Below are positions 53,902-63,748 of a stretch of 64,000 bases of DNA, piece after piece. Below the pieces are notes generated by a model that ran no database searches, was not told the DNA's origin, and was given only the letters and a program-made list of their open reading frames with translations. The stretch's first letter is position 1. The number at the start of each line of letters is the position of its first letter. The position numbers and the translations under genes are program-made. Origin of the DNA: Geothrix limicola (GTDB lineage: Bacteria > Acidobacteriota > Holophagae > Holophagales > Holophagaceae); NCBI RefSeq assembly GCF_030268085.1, contig NZ_BSDE01000002.1, forward strand, positions 1-64,000, read 5' to 3'.

Positions 53902-55554
53902 ATGCCGGATTTCCTTCTCCACATTCCCGGGCACCGCGCTCAGCCGCTGAACCAAGCCAGGCCTGAGCTTCGGATCGGCCGGGCCCCGGGACAGGATGTC
54001 GTCCTGGAAGATCCGGCCATCTCGCGCAGCCACGCGCGCTTCCTGTGGAAGGAAGGGAAGGCCTACCTGGAGGACCTGGGCTCGCGGCACGGCAGCCGCA
54101 TCAACGGACGGAAGACCTCGGGCCGCTGCGAAATTCAGCCCGGCGACCGGATCCTGCTGGGTGAAGTGGAGCTCTCTCTTTCGCCCTGCGAATCCCGCGC
54201 GGAGCCCGGCCTCCCGCGGCGCACGAAGGAAGAGACGGTCACCCTCTCCCTGTCCGTGGAGAACCTGCGGTACGAAACGCGGCCGCCCGGCGGCGACGTC
54301 TCGGGGCCCGGCGCCGTGGACATCCTCCATCACCTGAGCCGCGACCTGGTGTCTCGCCGGTCGCCCCGGAGCCTCCTCGAGGACCTGCTCGAGCGCCTGA
54401 TGTCCCACCTCGACGCGAGCCACGGCGCGGTCTACCTGAAACAGCCCGGAGGAGCCCTGGAATGCCTGGCGGCGCGATCCGTGGGCACGGATCCCGGCGC
54501 GGCGGCCTCCCTCTCGCCCGGCACCATGGAGGCCCTGTTCGAGCGGAAGGAAGCGCTGCTGATGGATGCGACGCTGGCTGCTCCGAACCACCCGGCGGCT
54601 CCGAACGGCGTGACGGCAGCCACCCCGGGCGACACGACCCGGTCCGTGATGGTGGTTCCGCTCGAATCCCAGGGCGAGGTGCTCGGGCTGATGCATTTCG
54701 GTGCGAGCGAGACCCGCGGCCCCTTCACCGAGCAGGAGATCCGCTTCGTCGTCTCCCTGGGCAACCTGGCGGCCACCCGCATCATTCATCAGCGCACGGC
54801 GGAGGAACTGCAGCGCAAGGAAGATCTGGAACGCCAGATCCTCGCCCTGGAATCCCAGACCCGCGCCAAGGGGGAGCTGCTCGCCTTCATCAGCCACGAG
54901 ATCCGGAACCCGCTCACGGCGCTCATCGGTTTCCTGGAGCTCGCCCAGCGGGCCAATCTGCCTCCGGCCGCGCAGGCCCACCTGCAGAAGGCCGAGCGCT
55001 CCGGCGCCACCCTGCTGAACATCCTCAACGAGGTGCTGGACTTCTCGAAACTCGAGGCGGGCGGCATCGAACTGGAGCGCATCCCCTTCCAGCTTCAGGA
55101 AGTGCTTGAAACCGTCCTGGATCTCTTCGGCCCCCAGGCCTCGGCCAAGGGCATCACCCTCCGGCTGCAGCGCGATCCCTCGCTGCCCACGGACTGCGTC
55201 GGCGATCCGCTTCGGCTCGGGCAGGTGCTCACCAACCTGGTGGGCAACGCGGTGAAGTTCACCTCCGACGGGCACGTCTCGCTCGCGGTGGTGCCCGGGG
55301 AGGATCCCGCGCGGCTCCGCTTCACCGTCACGGACACGGGCATCGGCATCCCGGAAGAACGGATCGACCACCTCTTCAATCCCTACACCCAGGGCGAGGC
55401 GGCCACCACGCGACGCTTCGGCGGCACCGGCCTGGGCCTCTACATCTCAAGCCGGCTCGTCGAAATGCAGGGCGGCACGATCTCGGTGGCGAGCAGGCCC
55501 GGCCAAGGCAGCGCCTTCGCCTTCAGCCTGCCCCTGCTCGCTTCGAACCGCTGA
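53902..55554 (+). CDS. FHA-GAF histidine kinase
   Basis: A soluble protein of 550 residues. The FHA domain (about 5-95) has the phospho-Thr-binding residues: LRIGRAPGQD, ISRSHARF and LGSRHGSRING. A GAF domain follows (about 150-310), then a short coiled coil. The kinase core has H-box FISHEIRNPLTALIGF (His about 332), LVGNAVKFTSDG, DTGIGIPEE and GGTGLGLYIS. No receiver domain. It is divergent from the Ser/Thr kinase gene, 134 bp apart. The FHA domain may read phospho-Thr made by that kinase. The ATG at 53902 is preferred: the FHA fold starts directly after it. Confidence 0.9.
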   Translation: MPDFLLHIPGHRAQPLNQARPELRIGRAPGQDVVLEDPAISRSHARFLWKEGKAYLEDLGSRHGSRINGRKTSGRCEIQPGDRILLGEVELSLSPCESRAEPGLPRRTKEETVTLSLSVENLRYETRPPGGDVSGPGAVDILHHLSRDLVSRRSPRSLLEDLLERLMSHLDASHGAVYLKQPGGALECLAARSVGTDPGAAASLSPGTMEALFERKEALLMDATLAAPNHPAAPNGVTAATPGDTTRSVMVVPLESQGEVLGLMHFGASETRGPFTEQEIRFVVSLGNLAATRIIHQRTAEELQRKEDLERQILALESQTRAKGELLAFISHEIRNPLTALIGFLELAQRANLPPAAQAHLQKAERSGATLLNILNEVLDFSKLEAGGIELERIPFQLQEVLETVLDLFGPQASAKGITLRLQRDPSLPTDCVGDPLRLGQVLTNLVGNAVKFTSDGHVSLAVVPGEDPARLRFTVTDTGIGIPEERIDHLFNPYTQGEAATTRRFGGTGLGLYISSRLVEMQGGTISVASRPGQGSAFAFSLPLLASNR

Positions 55555-55595
55555 CCTCCCTGCCGCGGGCGCAACCACGGGATCGGAAACCTCGC

Positions 55596-56303
55596 ATGGC
55601 CGATACCGACCTCCCTCCCCTGCTCATCCTGCTCCCCGGACTGGACGGCACGGGCCGCATGTTCGAGCCGTTCCTATCGGCCCTGGAGGACTTCGACGCG
55701 CGGGTGGTGCGCTATCCGGCGGCGCTCGTCTCGTACCCCGCCTGCATCCACTTCGTGCGCACGCATCTGCCGAAGGACCGGCCCTTCCTCCTGCTGGGCG
55801 AATCCTTTTCGGGGCCCGTGGCCCTGGCCCTGGCGGCGGAGCGTCCCGAGGGGCTGGTGGCCCTGGTGCTCTGCGGCAGCTTCGCGCGGAACCCGCGCCC
55901 GGGCCTGTCCTGGCTGGCGGGTCTGCTGGGCCTTCTGCCCGCCCGTCGCCTGCCCATGTGGCTGCTGCGCTTCCTGCTCCTGGGCCGGTGGGCCACGACG
56001 CCGCTGATGGATCTGGCCCGAGCCATGGGCGCCGAAGCTTCCCCCGTGGCCATGCGGGCGCGGCTCCAGGCGGTGATGGGCGTGGATCACACACCGCTGC
56101 TCGCGCACATCCAGGCGCCCACGCTGGCCCTGGTGGCAACCCGCGACCGCCTGGTGCCCCGGGCCGCCACCACGTGGTTGCGCGCCCACCTGCCGAACCT
56201 GGACATCGTCAGGCTCGATGGACCCCACTGGCTGCTGCAGGCCCGTCCCGAAGCCGCCGCAAAGGCCATCCGGGATTTCCTGGCGCGCCTCCCGCGGGGT
56301 TGA
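55596..56303 (+). CDS. Alpha/beta hydrolase
   Basis: A protein of 235 residues. The oxyanion start LLPGLDGTGRMFEPF and nucleophile GESFSGP are clear, with ATRDRLVPRAATTW holding the acid and DGPHWLLQ the His. Thus the triad Ser-Asp-His is complete. It follows the FHA kinase gene by 41 bp on the same strand. Substrate unknown. Its last 23 codons are repeated downstream in a tandem duplication. Confidence 0.88.
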   Translation: MADTDLPPLLILLPGLDGTGRMFEPFLSALEDFDARVVRYPAALVSYPACIHFVRTHLPKDRPFLLLGESFSGPVALALAAERPEGLVALVLCGSFARNPRPGLSWLAGLLGLLPARRLPMWLLRFLLLGRWATTPLMDLARAMGAEASPVAMRARLQAVMGVDHTPLLAHIQAPTLALVATRDRLVPRAATTWLRAHLPNLDIVRLDGPHWLLQARPEAAAKAIRDFLARLPRG

Positions 56304-56325
56304 TTACACCGTGGGAAGCCTTTGG

Positions 56326-56402
56326 AACCGGTGATGGACAGTGATGAACGGTGATAAAGAGGGGCGCTTTTCATCACTGTCCATCTCCGTTCATCACTGG
56401 TT
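56326..56402. repeat. GTGATGAACGGTGAT-type hairpin, copy 2
   Basis: Arms AACCGGTGATGGACAGTGAT and ATCACTGTCCATC...ATCACTGGTT form a long imperfect stem. It matches copies at 39297 and 56539 and lies after the hydrolase stop, so it may serve as a terminator. Confidence 0.75.
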
Positions 56403-56447
56403 AAAGATCTTTCGCGGTGATTTTCACCGTGAGGGACCTTGCTATGG

Positions 56448-56516
56448 CTGCAGGCCCGTCCCGAAGCCGCCGCGCAGGCCATCCGGGATTTCCTGGTGCG
56501 TCTCCCGCGGGGTTGA
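56448..56516 (+). pseudogene. Duplicated 3' fragment of the hydrolase gene
   Basis: Twenty-two codons plus a stop encode LQARPEAAAQAIRDFLVRLP, the end of the hydrolase with Lys to Gln and Ala to Val changes. It is part of the 213-bp tandem repeat and has no promoter or start. Confidence 0.75.
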
Positions 56517-56538
56517 TCACACCGCGGGAAGCCTTTGG

Positions 56539-56615
56539 AACCGGTGATGAACAGTGATGAACGGTGATAAAGAGGGACGCTTTTCATCACTGTCCATCTC
56601 CGTTTATCACTGGTT
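56539..56615. repeat. GTGATGAACGGTGAT-type hairpin, copy 3
   Basis: This is the duplicate of the copy at 56326, with GTGATGAACAGTGATGAACG on the left arm and TTTATCACTGGTT on the right. It ends about 55 bp before the next coding start. Confidence 0.75.
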
Positions 56616-56669
56616 AAAGATCTTTTGCTTTTGCTTTCGCCTTGCGGGCCCTTGCTATGCTTGGGCCCC

Positions 56670-58103
56670 GTGGACCTCCCCGCCCCTTCCACTCACCTCT
56701 GGGCCGCCCGACCCCGGGTCGCGCTCGCCGGTACCAGCGGCTTCATCGGAGCGGCGCTTTGCGAGGCGCTGGGCGAGCGCTTCGACCTGCGCATCCTCAC
56801 GCGCTCCATGGCCCGCCGAGCGGGCCCCGAAGATGACATCCGGCCCTGCGACCATTTCTCCCGCAAGGAACTGGCCACGGCGCTGGAGGGCGTGGACTAC
56901 GCCATCTACCTCGTGCACAACCGCGATCCCTCGGCCCGCCTGGACCAGGCCCAATGCCAGGACATGGATCTGCTCGTGGCCGACAATTTCGCCTGGGCCG
57001 CCGCAAAGAACGGCGTGAAGCAGATCCTCTGCCGCGCGCCGCTGCTGGCCCATCCGGAGCGGCCCACCGCCAGGCACGCGCAGGAACTGGAAGCGGTGCT
57101 CGCCGCACGCGGTGTGCCCCTCACGGTGCTGCGCACGGGCCTGGTGATGGGTCCCGGTGGTGAATTGTCGAAGCTGCTGGCGCGCCTGGTGCGACGCTTG
57201 CCTCTGATCCCCCTGCCCAGGCTCGCCGACACGGACATCCGCCCCATCCACCTGGAGACCCTGCTCGCGGCCTTCCAGCACTGCGTGGGACGGCCGGACA
57301 CCTTTCATCGCGCCTTCGATGTGTTCGGGCCCGAACCCGTCACCCTGCGGCGAATGATCGAGGACACGGCCCGCCTGCAGGGCCGCAAGGCCCGCTTCGT
57401 CCCCTGGCCGGGCATGCCCCCGGGACTCTTCGCGGCCCTGCTGCGCAGCCTGAATCCTTCGCTGCATCCGGTCTTCCTCCGCTACCTCCTGGATCAGTTC
57501 GCGGATGGCACGCCGGGCCAGGACAATCCCGTGCAGCAGGCCGCCACCCGCGACTGGGCGCCCCTGCAAGGCACCCTGGCGCGGTCCCTGACCTCCGCCT
57601 CGGGAACCCTTTCGAAGGGCCAGCGGCACGTGGACGACGAGATCATCCGCCAGATGGGCCGCGTGCGCTCCATCCAGCGCATGCACCTGCCCCCGCGGCG
57701 GAACGCCGAATGGATGGCGGACCACTACTTCGCCTGGCTGGGCACCCTCATGAAGGCCTTCGTGGGCACGGAACGCGATGCCGACGGTTCCTGGACCGTG
57801 CGTCAGAAGCCCGGCGGCCTCCGGCTGCTGCGCCTGGATTTCAAACCCACCCACAGCACGCCGGACCGGCGCATGTACTTCATCACCGGCGGGGCCCTCG
57901 CCCGCGCGCTGGGCGGACGCACGGCCCGCCTGGAATTCCGCGACCTGCTGAACGGCCGCTTCACCCTCGTGGCCATCCACGATTTCAACCCGGCCCTGCC
58001 CTGGTTCTTCTACCGCTTCACCCAGGCCGTCATCCACGGCCTGGTGATGAAGGGGTTCCAGGGCCACATGGAACAGGCCGCCGAGGGCGGGCCCATGCTC
58101 TGA
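56670..58103 (+). CDS. NAD-binding SDR protein with DUF2867 domain
   Basis: A protein of 477 residues from GTG 56670. The N-terminal about 300 residues are an atypical SDR: VALAGTSGFIGAAL, AIYLVHNRDPSA, LTVLRTGLVMGPGGELSKLL, and DTDIRPIHLETL. The C-terminal about 170 residues match DUF2867 (FAWLGTLMKAFVGTERDADG, RLLRLDFKPTHSTPDRRMYFITGGALA, NPALPWFFYRFTQAVIH). Upstream in-frame codons (from 56625) fall in the repeat region, so GTG is preferred. Relatives such as YbjT are thought to bind quinone or NADP, but function is unknown. Confidence 0.82.
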   Translation: MDLPAPSTHLWAARPRVALAGTSGFIGAALCEALGERFDLRILTRSMARRAGPEDDIRPCDHFSRKELATALEGVDYAIYLVHNRDPSARLDQAQCQDMDLLVADNFAWAAAKNGVKQILCRAPLLAHPERPTARHAQELEAVLAARGVPLTVLRTGLVMGPGGELSKLLARLVRRLPLIPLPRLADTDIRPIHLETLLAAFQHCVGRPDTFHRAFDVFGPEPVTLRRMIEDTARLQGRKARFVPWPGMPPGLFAALLRSLNPSLHPVFLRYLLDQFADGTPGQDNPVQQAATRDWAPLQGTLARSLTSASGTLSKGQRHVDDEIIRQMGRVRSIQRMHLPPRRNAEWMADHYFAWLGTLMKAFVGTERDADGSWTVRQKPGGLRLLRLDFKPTHSTPDRRMYFITGGALARALGGRTARLEFRDLLNGRFTLVAIHDFNPALPWFFYRFTQAVIHGLVMKGFQGHMEQAAEGGPML

Positions 58104-58143
58104 CACCGGCCCCGGGCGGCCCCTGCGAAGCGCGCGGCTCCGC

Positions 58144-58986
58144 CTATTTCTCGGGTTCCTTCTTCTCGGGCTTCGGCGTCCAGAAGCCCGGATCGCTGGC
58201 GACCAGGCCGGGGGCCGGGAAACTCAGCTTCGGATTGAAGGCGAAGATCTGGTTCTCCACATCATTCACCGTCTCCGAAAAGACCTTCTGCATGGTCTTG
58301 CGGCCCTCCTCACCCAGGGCCTCCGCGACGGCCTTGTCCGCCGCATCCAGGGCATCGATTTCCTTGAGGCTCTTGAGGGGACGCAGGGCCACGAAGCTGG
58401 GCGAGCCCATGCCCGCGCTCACCTCATAGAACGCGAAGGAACCCGGCAGCTGACTTTTTTCGTAGGCGGCCAGCGCCACTTTCACGCCCTCCTCGAAGGC
58501 CTTGTTCTGGCCCGGCTTCACGCGGAATACCCGCGTGCGAAGGTACCGCATCTTGCCGATCTCCACCGGCGGGCCGTAGCTCAGATCCTTGCGGTAGGTC
58601 CCCAGGAAGGTTCGGACGCCCGTGAGGTGCTCGCCATCCTTCTGGGAGATCGCCTCGACCTCCTTCTTCAGGGCCGGGTTCTGCTCGACTTCGTGCTGCT
58701 TGGCCTCCCAGTCCGCATAGTTGGCGTAGCCCATGAGGAACCAGGCCTCTGAAGGCCCCGTCAGGGAACTCATGCCGATGTAGTGATCCGTGGCCTTCCC
58801 TTTGACGAGGGCCCTGGTCCAGGCGGATTCCGTGGCGGCGTGCGCCGCGCCATGGCCGGGTTTGACCTCCTCCCGGACGAACTGCATCAGCGGCGGAGGC
58901 GGCATGGGGCCGCTTTGAGCCAGCAGGACCGGGGCCACGAGAAGGGCCAGCGCGGAGAACAGGGACGGGAAGGTTGCGTGCTTCAT
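58144..58986 (-). CDS. Secreted protein of unknown function
   Basis: A protein of 280 residues with a signal peptide (FSALALLVAPVLLAQ). The body has two similar halves, each with a dimeric alpha-beta-barrel feel: FVREEVKPGHGAAHAATESAW and VFRVKPGQNKAFEEGVKVAL, plus WFLMGYANYADWEAKQHEV. This is like NIPSNAP or ABM proteins, but I cannot name the family. The tail is Lys/Glu/Pro-rich. The ATG at 58986 has GGAGG 8 nt upstream. Convergent with the SDR gene. Confidence 0.7.
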   Translation of the reverse strand: MKHATFPSLFSALALLVAPVLLAQSGPMPPPPLMQFVREEVKPGHGAAHAATESAWTRALVKGKATDHYIGMSSLTGPSEAWFLMGYANYADWEAKQHEVEQNPALKKEVEAISQKDGEHLTGVRTFLGTYRKDLSYGPPVEIGKMRYLRTRVFRVKPGQNKAFEEGVKVALAAYEKSQLPGSFAFYEVSAGMGSPSFVALRPLKSLKEIDALDAADKAVAEALGEEGRKTMQKVFSETVNDVENQIFAFNPKLSFPAPGLVASDPGFWTPKPEKKEPEK

Positions 58987-59176
58987 GGAAGCCCACCTCC
59001 AGAGGGCGGACCTGATGCTAGGCGCCACGCTTAAATTCATCTAGCAAATTCATGTAGTAACAATTCAATCTAGTCGTATTCATCCAAATACCGATCCAGA
59101 CATCATCAAGCTCGGACCTGAGAGCGGAGGAGCACAGGTTCGAGCCTTCGCCGGTTCAGCGAGGCCCGAACACGCC

Positions 59177-60421
59177 TCAATCCTTCCCGACGCCGATCTC
59201 GGAGGATTTGAAGCTCCGGTAGAGCAGCAGGTCGTAGAGGATCTTCAGTCCCCCCGCGATGAAGAAGGGCATGCCCACCAGCGCGGGCACGGCGAGCATG
59301 GGGCCCGCGAGCACCGGCGAGATGGCCGCGCCGGTGGTGCGCGCGATGCCCGTGACACCCGCGGCGGCGGAGCGCTCATCGGGCGCCACCACGGCCATGG
59401 TGTAGGCCTGGCGCGTGGGCACGTCCATCTGCGAAATGCTGAAGCGCAGCAGGAGCATGGCGACGGCCAGGGGCAGGTTGGGCATGAGCGGCACGAGGAT
59501 CAGCAGCACGTTCGATGGGATGTGCGTGACCACCATGGTGCGGATGAGGCCGATGCGCGCCGCCAGCCGCACGGCGTAGAGGCTGGAGAGGCCCGCCAGC
59601 ACGTTGGCCGCGAAGAAGATCGACCCCAGGGCGCCCGGCGCCACGCCGAACTTCCGGTGGAACCAGTAGGCCATGATGCTCTGGATGACGAAGCCCCCGG
59701 CGAAGGCGTCCAGCGAGAACAGGGCCGACAGCTTCAGCACCACGCCCTTCGAGGCATGGAGCCCCCACCGGCTGGCGTGGCTGGCGGCGGGCGGGGCCTC
59801 CACCGCCGCCGACATCTTGGCGAAGAGCGCGGCGAGGATGAACCCCACGGCGGCGTAGGCCACGATGAGCACCCGGTAGCTGGCCACGGGGGCCATTCCC
59901 GAGCCCTGAAGCGCCTGGGCCGTCCAACCCCCGGCTAGGGCGCCGAGCGCGGTGGCGAAGGAGCCCGTCAGGTTGTACCAGGCGAAGACGCCCGTGCGGC
60001 GTTCCTCGGGCAGCACCTGGGAGAGCGCCGCCTGCTCGATGGCCAGGAAGGGTCCCACCTCGTTGCCCGAGGGGCTGATGACGCCGAAGGTGGCCGCCAG
60101 CACGAGCACGGTGAAATCCCCGCTGAGGGCGAAGGGCAGGCCCGCCATCACCATGAGCGCCGCGCCCACGACGAGCATGCGCTTGCGGCCCAGGCGATCC
60201 GCGCGGAGGGTGATCCAGAGCGAGATGAGCGTATCCCCCACCAGGGTGAGCGTGAGCAGCAGGCCGATGCGGCCTTCGCTGAAGCCCAGGCCTGCGAGGT
60301 AGAGCACCAGCACCACGGAGAGGAAGCCGTACGAGAACATCCGCGCGGCCCGCGTCACGAAAAGCAGGCGGCCGTCGCGGCCGAGGGCGGGAGGAGGGGA
60401 CGGAACGGCTGGCTGGACCAT
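59177..60421 (-). CDS. MFS transporter
   Basis: A protein of 414 residues with 12 predicted membrane helices. The loop 2-3 motif ADRLGRKRMLVVG is the classic MFS signature. Other features are LPEERRTGVFAWYNLTGSFATALGAL and APDERSAAAGVTGIARTTGAAISP. The substrate is not evident; the sequence resembles the drug/sugar-exporter-like MFS group. It lies 20 bp downstream of the hybrid kinase gene and may be co-transcribed with it. Confidence 0.9.
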   Translation of the reverse strand: MVQPAVPSPPPALGRDGRLLFVTRAARMFSYGFLSVVLVLYLAGLGFSEGRIGLLLTLTLVGDTLISLWITLRADRLGRKRMLVVGAALMVMAGLPFALSGDFTVLVLAATFGVISPSGNEVGPFLAIEQAALSQVLPEERRTGVFAWYNLTGSFATALGALAGGWTAQALQGSGMAPVASYRVLIVAYAAVGFILAALFAKMSAAVEAPPAASHASRWGLHASKGVVLKLSALFSLDAFAGGFVIQSIMAYWFHRKFGVAPGALGSIFFAANVLAGLSSLYAVRLAARIGLIRTMVVTHIPSNVLLILVPLMPNLPLAVAMLLLRFSISQMDVPTRQAYTMAVVAPDERSAAAGVTGIARTTGAAISPVLAGPMLAVPALVGMPFFIAGGLKILYDLLLYRSFKSSEIGVGKD

Positions 60422-60441
60422 GCAGGATGGTACCGCGTGGC

Positions 60442-63400
60442 TCAGCCGGTGAAGGGCGCCAGCTGGGCCTGGAGCTCCTTCATGCCGAAGGGCTTGGACA
60501 GCAGGGTGACGAAGGGGTGGGCCTCCACCAGGTCCTGCGCGGTCTGATCGGCCCGGCCCGTAGCCAGCAGCACGGGCACGGTGGGCAGCAGGGCCCTCAG
60601 CCGCGGCAGGGTGCCCGCGCCGCCCAGGCCCGGCATGTTCATGTCGAGGATGACGACGTCGGGCTTCAGGCCCGCCTCCACCATCGCCAGGGCCTCCTCA
60701 CCGCTGGGCGCGAGGGTGGGCTGGTGGCCCAGGAGTTCGAGCAGACCCTGCATGGAGGTCTGGATCAGCTCGTCGTCATCCACCATGAGCACCTTCAGCC
60801 CGCCGCGGCTCGCCATCGTGCGGTAGGCCCCGGTGGTTTCCGCCGCCCGGGCCGGGGCCTCGCAGGCGGGGAAGCGCATGGTCACGCAGGTCCCCTTCCC
60901 GGGTTCGCTGTGCAGGTCCATCTGGCCGCGGTGGGTCTTCACGGTGCTGTAGACGATGGACAGGCCCAGGCCCGTGCCCTTGCCGATCTCCTTCGTGGTG
61001 AAGAAGGGATCCAGGGCCTTCTCGAGAATCTCCTTGGCCATGCCCACGCCCGTATCCTCCACCTGGACCTCGACCCAGCCCGGATCCAGGTTGCGCGTGC
61101 GCAGGGTGAGGACGCCGTTCTCGGGCATGGCGTCCACGGCGTTGACGCTGAGGTTCATGAAGGCGTGGGTGAGCGCGCCCGGATCGCCGAGGATGGGCCG
61201 CAGGTCGGGCGCCAGTTCCATGACGAGGCGCACCTTGGACAGGGTGGTGCGCTCCAGCAGGCGGACCTCCTCGCGGAGGATGGTGTTCAGGTCCAGCTCG
61301 CGCATTTCGGCGGCGTTCTGCCGCGCGAAGCTCAGCAGGCTCTTCAGCATGTTCCCGCCCCGCTCGGCGGCCTTGATGATGGTGCCGAAGGCCTTCTGGG
61401 TCGGGCTTCCGGCCGGCTGGGCCTCGATGTGGGCCGAGGCCAGGCCGAGGATGGCCCCCAGCACGTTGTTCATGTCATGGGCCACGCCCCCGGCCAGGCT
61501 GCCCAGGCTTTCCATCTTCTGGGCCTGGTGCAGCTGCACTTGGAGCACCCGCTGCTGCTCCTCCGACTGACGGCGCTGGGTGATGTCGGTGATGATGCCG
61601 ACCAGGGCCCGCAGGCTGCCATCCACGTTCTCCAGCCGCCGGCCAGACAGGTGGCCCCAGAACTCCGTGCCGTCGGCGCGGAGGTAGCGCCGTTCCAGGG
61701 ACACGGATTGGATCTCTCCGTCAATGAGCTGGTGCATCCGCCGGTCGCCGGACGTTTTCTCGTCCGGATGAAGGTGGTCGGTGTAGGCAGTGCCGATGAG
61801 CGCCCCGTTCTCCATGCCGAACATCTCCGCCATGCGCCGGTTGGCGAAGCGGATCTCGCCCTTCGGGGACACGAGGATGATCCCGGCGCCAGAGGCCTCG
61901 AAGATGATCCGCAGCTGCTCTTCGCTTTCCCGCAGGGCCTCTTCGGCCAGCCTGGCCTCCGTAATGTCGTGGGCCACGCCGATGAACCTGGGTGCGCCAT
62001 CGGAAGTCGGCAGCAGGGCCCCGTTGGCCACGAACCAGCGCCACGAGCCATTGGCGTGCCGCACGCGGTACGGTGGGCTCGCCTCGGCCTCCCCCGTCGA
62101 CAGCACCCGGGTCAGGTAGGCCATGCAGGGCGCCACATCGTCTTCATGGACGAAGGGGGCGAAGGGCCTGCCGATGACCTCGCTGGCCGGGAATCCGAAG
62201 TGCCGTTCCCAGGCCGGGGACACGAAGACGAAGGTGCCCTGGGCATCCAGCGTGAAGATGACGTCCCTCGACTGCTCGATGTAGGTCCGGAAACGCGCCT
62301 CGCTTTCGCTGAGGCGGACCTCCATCTCCTTGCGCTCGGTGATGTCCCGGAAGATCCCGATGACCAGCCTTTCGCCCTCGGGCTGGTTGGCCCAGGGCCG
62401 GCCCGTGACGAGGAGGATGCGCGGTGTCCCGTCTTCCCGCCGGATCCTCAGCTCGTAGGTGCTGGAGATGCCCTTGGGCCGACGCAGGGATTCCCGCCGC
62501 ACCACCTCAGCCTGATCCTCGGGCAGGTAGTCCATCAGGCAGCGGCCCACCAGGTGACCCGGCGCCACGCCGAAGATCTCCTCGGCCACCGGGTTCACCA
62601 CCACGAAGCGCTCGTCGGCATCGACCATGCCGAAGCCCTCGCCCTGGCTGTTCAGCAGTTCGCGGTACATGGTCTCCAGCCGCTTGCGCCCGGTGATGTC
62701 GCGGAAGGTGCCCATCAGCACCGTCCGGCCGCCGGCCTGCACCAGCTGCGCGAGTACTTCCACAGGGACCGTGGTGCCATCGGAACGGAGGATCCGGTCC
62801 TCATTGGGCAGCGTGAAGCCCTGCTCCCGCGATTCCTGGATGTGACGCTGGAAGGCCTCCCGCGCGCTGGTGGCATGTTCGGGGGGATGCAGCGCCGCCT
62901 GATCCAGGCCGATGATCTCCTCGCGGGAGCGGCCCAGCAGGCGGCAGGCCGCCTCGTTGGCGTCCAGGATCGTCTTCGTATCGGGATCCGCCAGGAAGAT
63001 GGCGTCCGGGGCCTTTTCGAAGAAGGCGCCAAACCCCTTGGCACTGGCGGCCTGAGCCTCCTCCGCGCGCTTCTTGTCCACCAGGTCCCAGGCCAGGTCC
63101 GCCAGCCGCTGGAAGGCCTCGGCCTCGGCTTCGCGGTAATCCGTCGCCTTGTTGGCGACCCCGAGCACCGCCACCACCCGCCCGGAGCGCCGCACGGGCA
63201 CGATCAGCTCACGCACCACCACTGCGTTCAGAGGGGACGCCCCCTCCGCCAGCTGGGCGCAATCGTTATGGATCAGGGGATGCCCCATGCGCAGGCAGTC
63301 CGCCCAGACCGCCGCCGGCTGGCCCAGGGCCGGCCCCCCGGTTTCCAGCGCCCTCGCCCTCTGGTGGCGCGTGGCCCAGGCTTGCAGGGGAAGGCTTTGC

Positions 63401-63615
63401 GGATCCTCTGCCACCGTGTGGAGGAATCCCAGGCAGGACCCGGTCAGGCCTTCGGCCTCATCCAGGAGGGCGCCGAGCAGCTCGCCGAGGGAGCCCCCCG
63501 TGGACCGTTCCATGAGGCAGGCTCGCGCCGCCAGCACCGGTTCCAGACCACCACCCGCCCGCTCCTGGTAGATGGGCAGGCCTGAGGGTGGGTTGGGAAC
63601 ATCCGAGGCTGTCAT
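60442..63615 (-). CDS. GAF-multi-PAS hybrid histidine kinase with receiver
   Basis: A soluble protein of 1057 residues. GAF (about 40-190), then four PAS domains (about 200-330, 335-455, 460-580, 590-705), HisKA ([13 protein letters not shown], about 712), HATPase ([30 protein letters not shown]) and a C-terminal receiver ([10 protein letters not shown]; Asp in [10 protein letters not shown] about 990; Lys in LLSKPFG). The ATG at 63615 is the likely start: the GAF fold begins about 20 residues later and the longer frame overlaps the divergent gene. No strong ribosome site is seen. Signal unknown. Confidence 0.9.
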   Translation of the reverse strand: MTASDVPNPPSGLPIYQERAGGGLEPVLAARACLMERSTGGSLGELLGALLDEAEGLTGSCLGFLHTVAEDPQSLPLQAWATRHQRARALETGGPALGQPAAVWADCLRMGHPLIHNDCAQLAEGASPLNAVVVRELIVPVRRSGRVVAVLGVANKATDYREAEAEAFQRLADLAWDLVDKKRAEEAQAASAKGFGAFFEKAPDAIFLADPDTKTILDANEAACRLLGRSREEIIGLDQAALHPPEHATSAREAFQRHIQESREQGFTLPNEDRILRSDGTTVPVEVLAQLVQAGGRTVLMGTFRDITGRKRLETMYRELLNSQGEGFGMVDADERFVVVNPVAEEIFGVAPGHLVGRCLMDYLPEDQAEVVRRESLRRPKGISSTYELRIRREDGTPRILLVTGRPWANQPEGERLVIGIFRDITERKEMEVRLSESEARFRTYIEQSRDVIFTLDAQGTFVFVSPAWERHFGFPASEVIGRPFAPFVHEDDVAPCMAYLTRVLSTGEAEASPPYRVRHANGSWRWFVANGALLPTSDGAPRFIGVAHDITEARLAEEALRESEEQLRIIFEASGAGIILVSPKGEIRFANRRMAEMFGMENGALIGTAYTDHLHPDEKTSGDRRMHQLIDGEIQSVSLERRYLRADGTEFWGHLSGRRLENVDGSLRALVGIITDITQRRQSEEQQRVLQVQLHQAQKMESLGSLAGGVAHDMNNVLGAILGLASAHIEAQPAGSPTQKAFGTIIKAAERGGNMLKSLLSFARQNAAEMRELDLNTILREEVRLLERTTLSKVRLVMELAPDLRPILGDPGALTHAFMNLSVNAVDAMPENGVLTLRTRNLDPGWVEVQVEDTGVGMAKEILEKALDPFFTTKEIGKGTGLGLSIVYSTVKTHRGQMDLHSEPGKGTCVTMRFPACEAPARAAETTGAYRTMASRGGLKVLMVDDDELIQTSMQGLLELLGHQPTLAPSGEEALAMVEAGLKPDVVILDMNMPGLGGAGTLPRLRALLPTVPVLLATGRADQTAQDLVEAHPFVTLLSKPFGMKELQAQLAPFTG

Positions 63616-63748
63616 GGGGGCAAAGGGTGTGGGCAGATGTTTCTTTTCGACCAGCCCGCAGGGTACTGGAGATTGGTACCTGGGCCCACCGGATCCGGCT
63701 TGGCATCGTGGACTGCCGATCCGCCCGCGAATCAGCGATACTCGCCCC

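Larger units (their letters stand above)
56235..56625. repeat. 213-bp tandem duplication of gene end and hairpin
   Basis: The stretch 56235-56447 is repeated from 56448 with an exact 213-bp offset over about 178 bp, including the hydrolase 3' end, its stop and the hairpin. Differences are few and mostly third-position or small changes. The second copy ends near 56625, shortly before the next gene. The second copy of the gene end carries no start codon. Confidence 0.85.
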
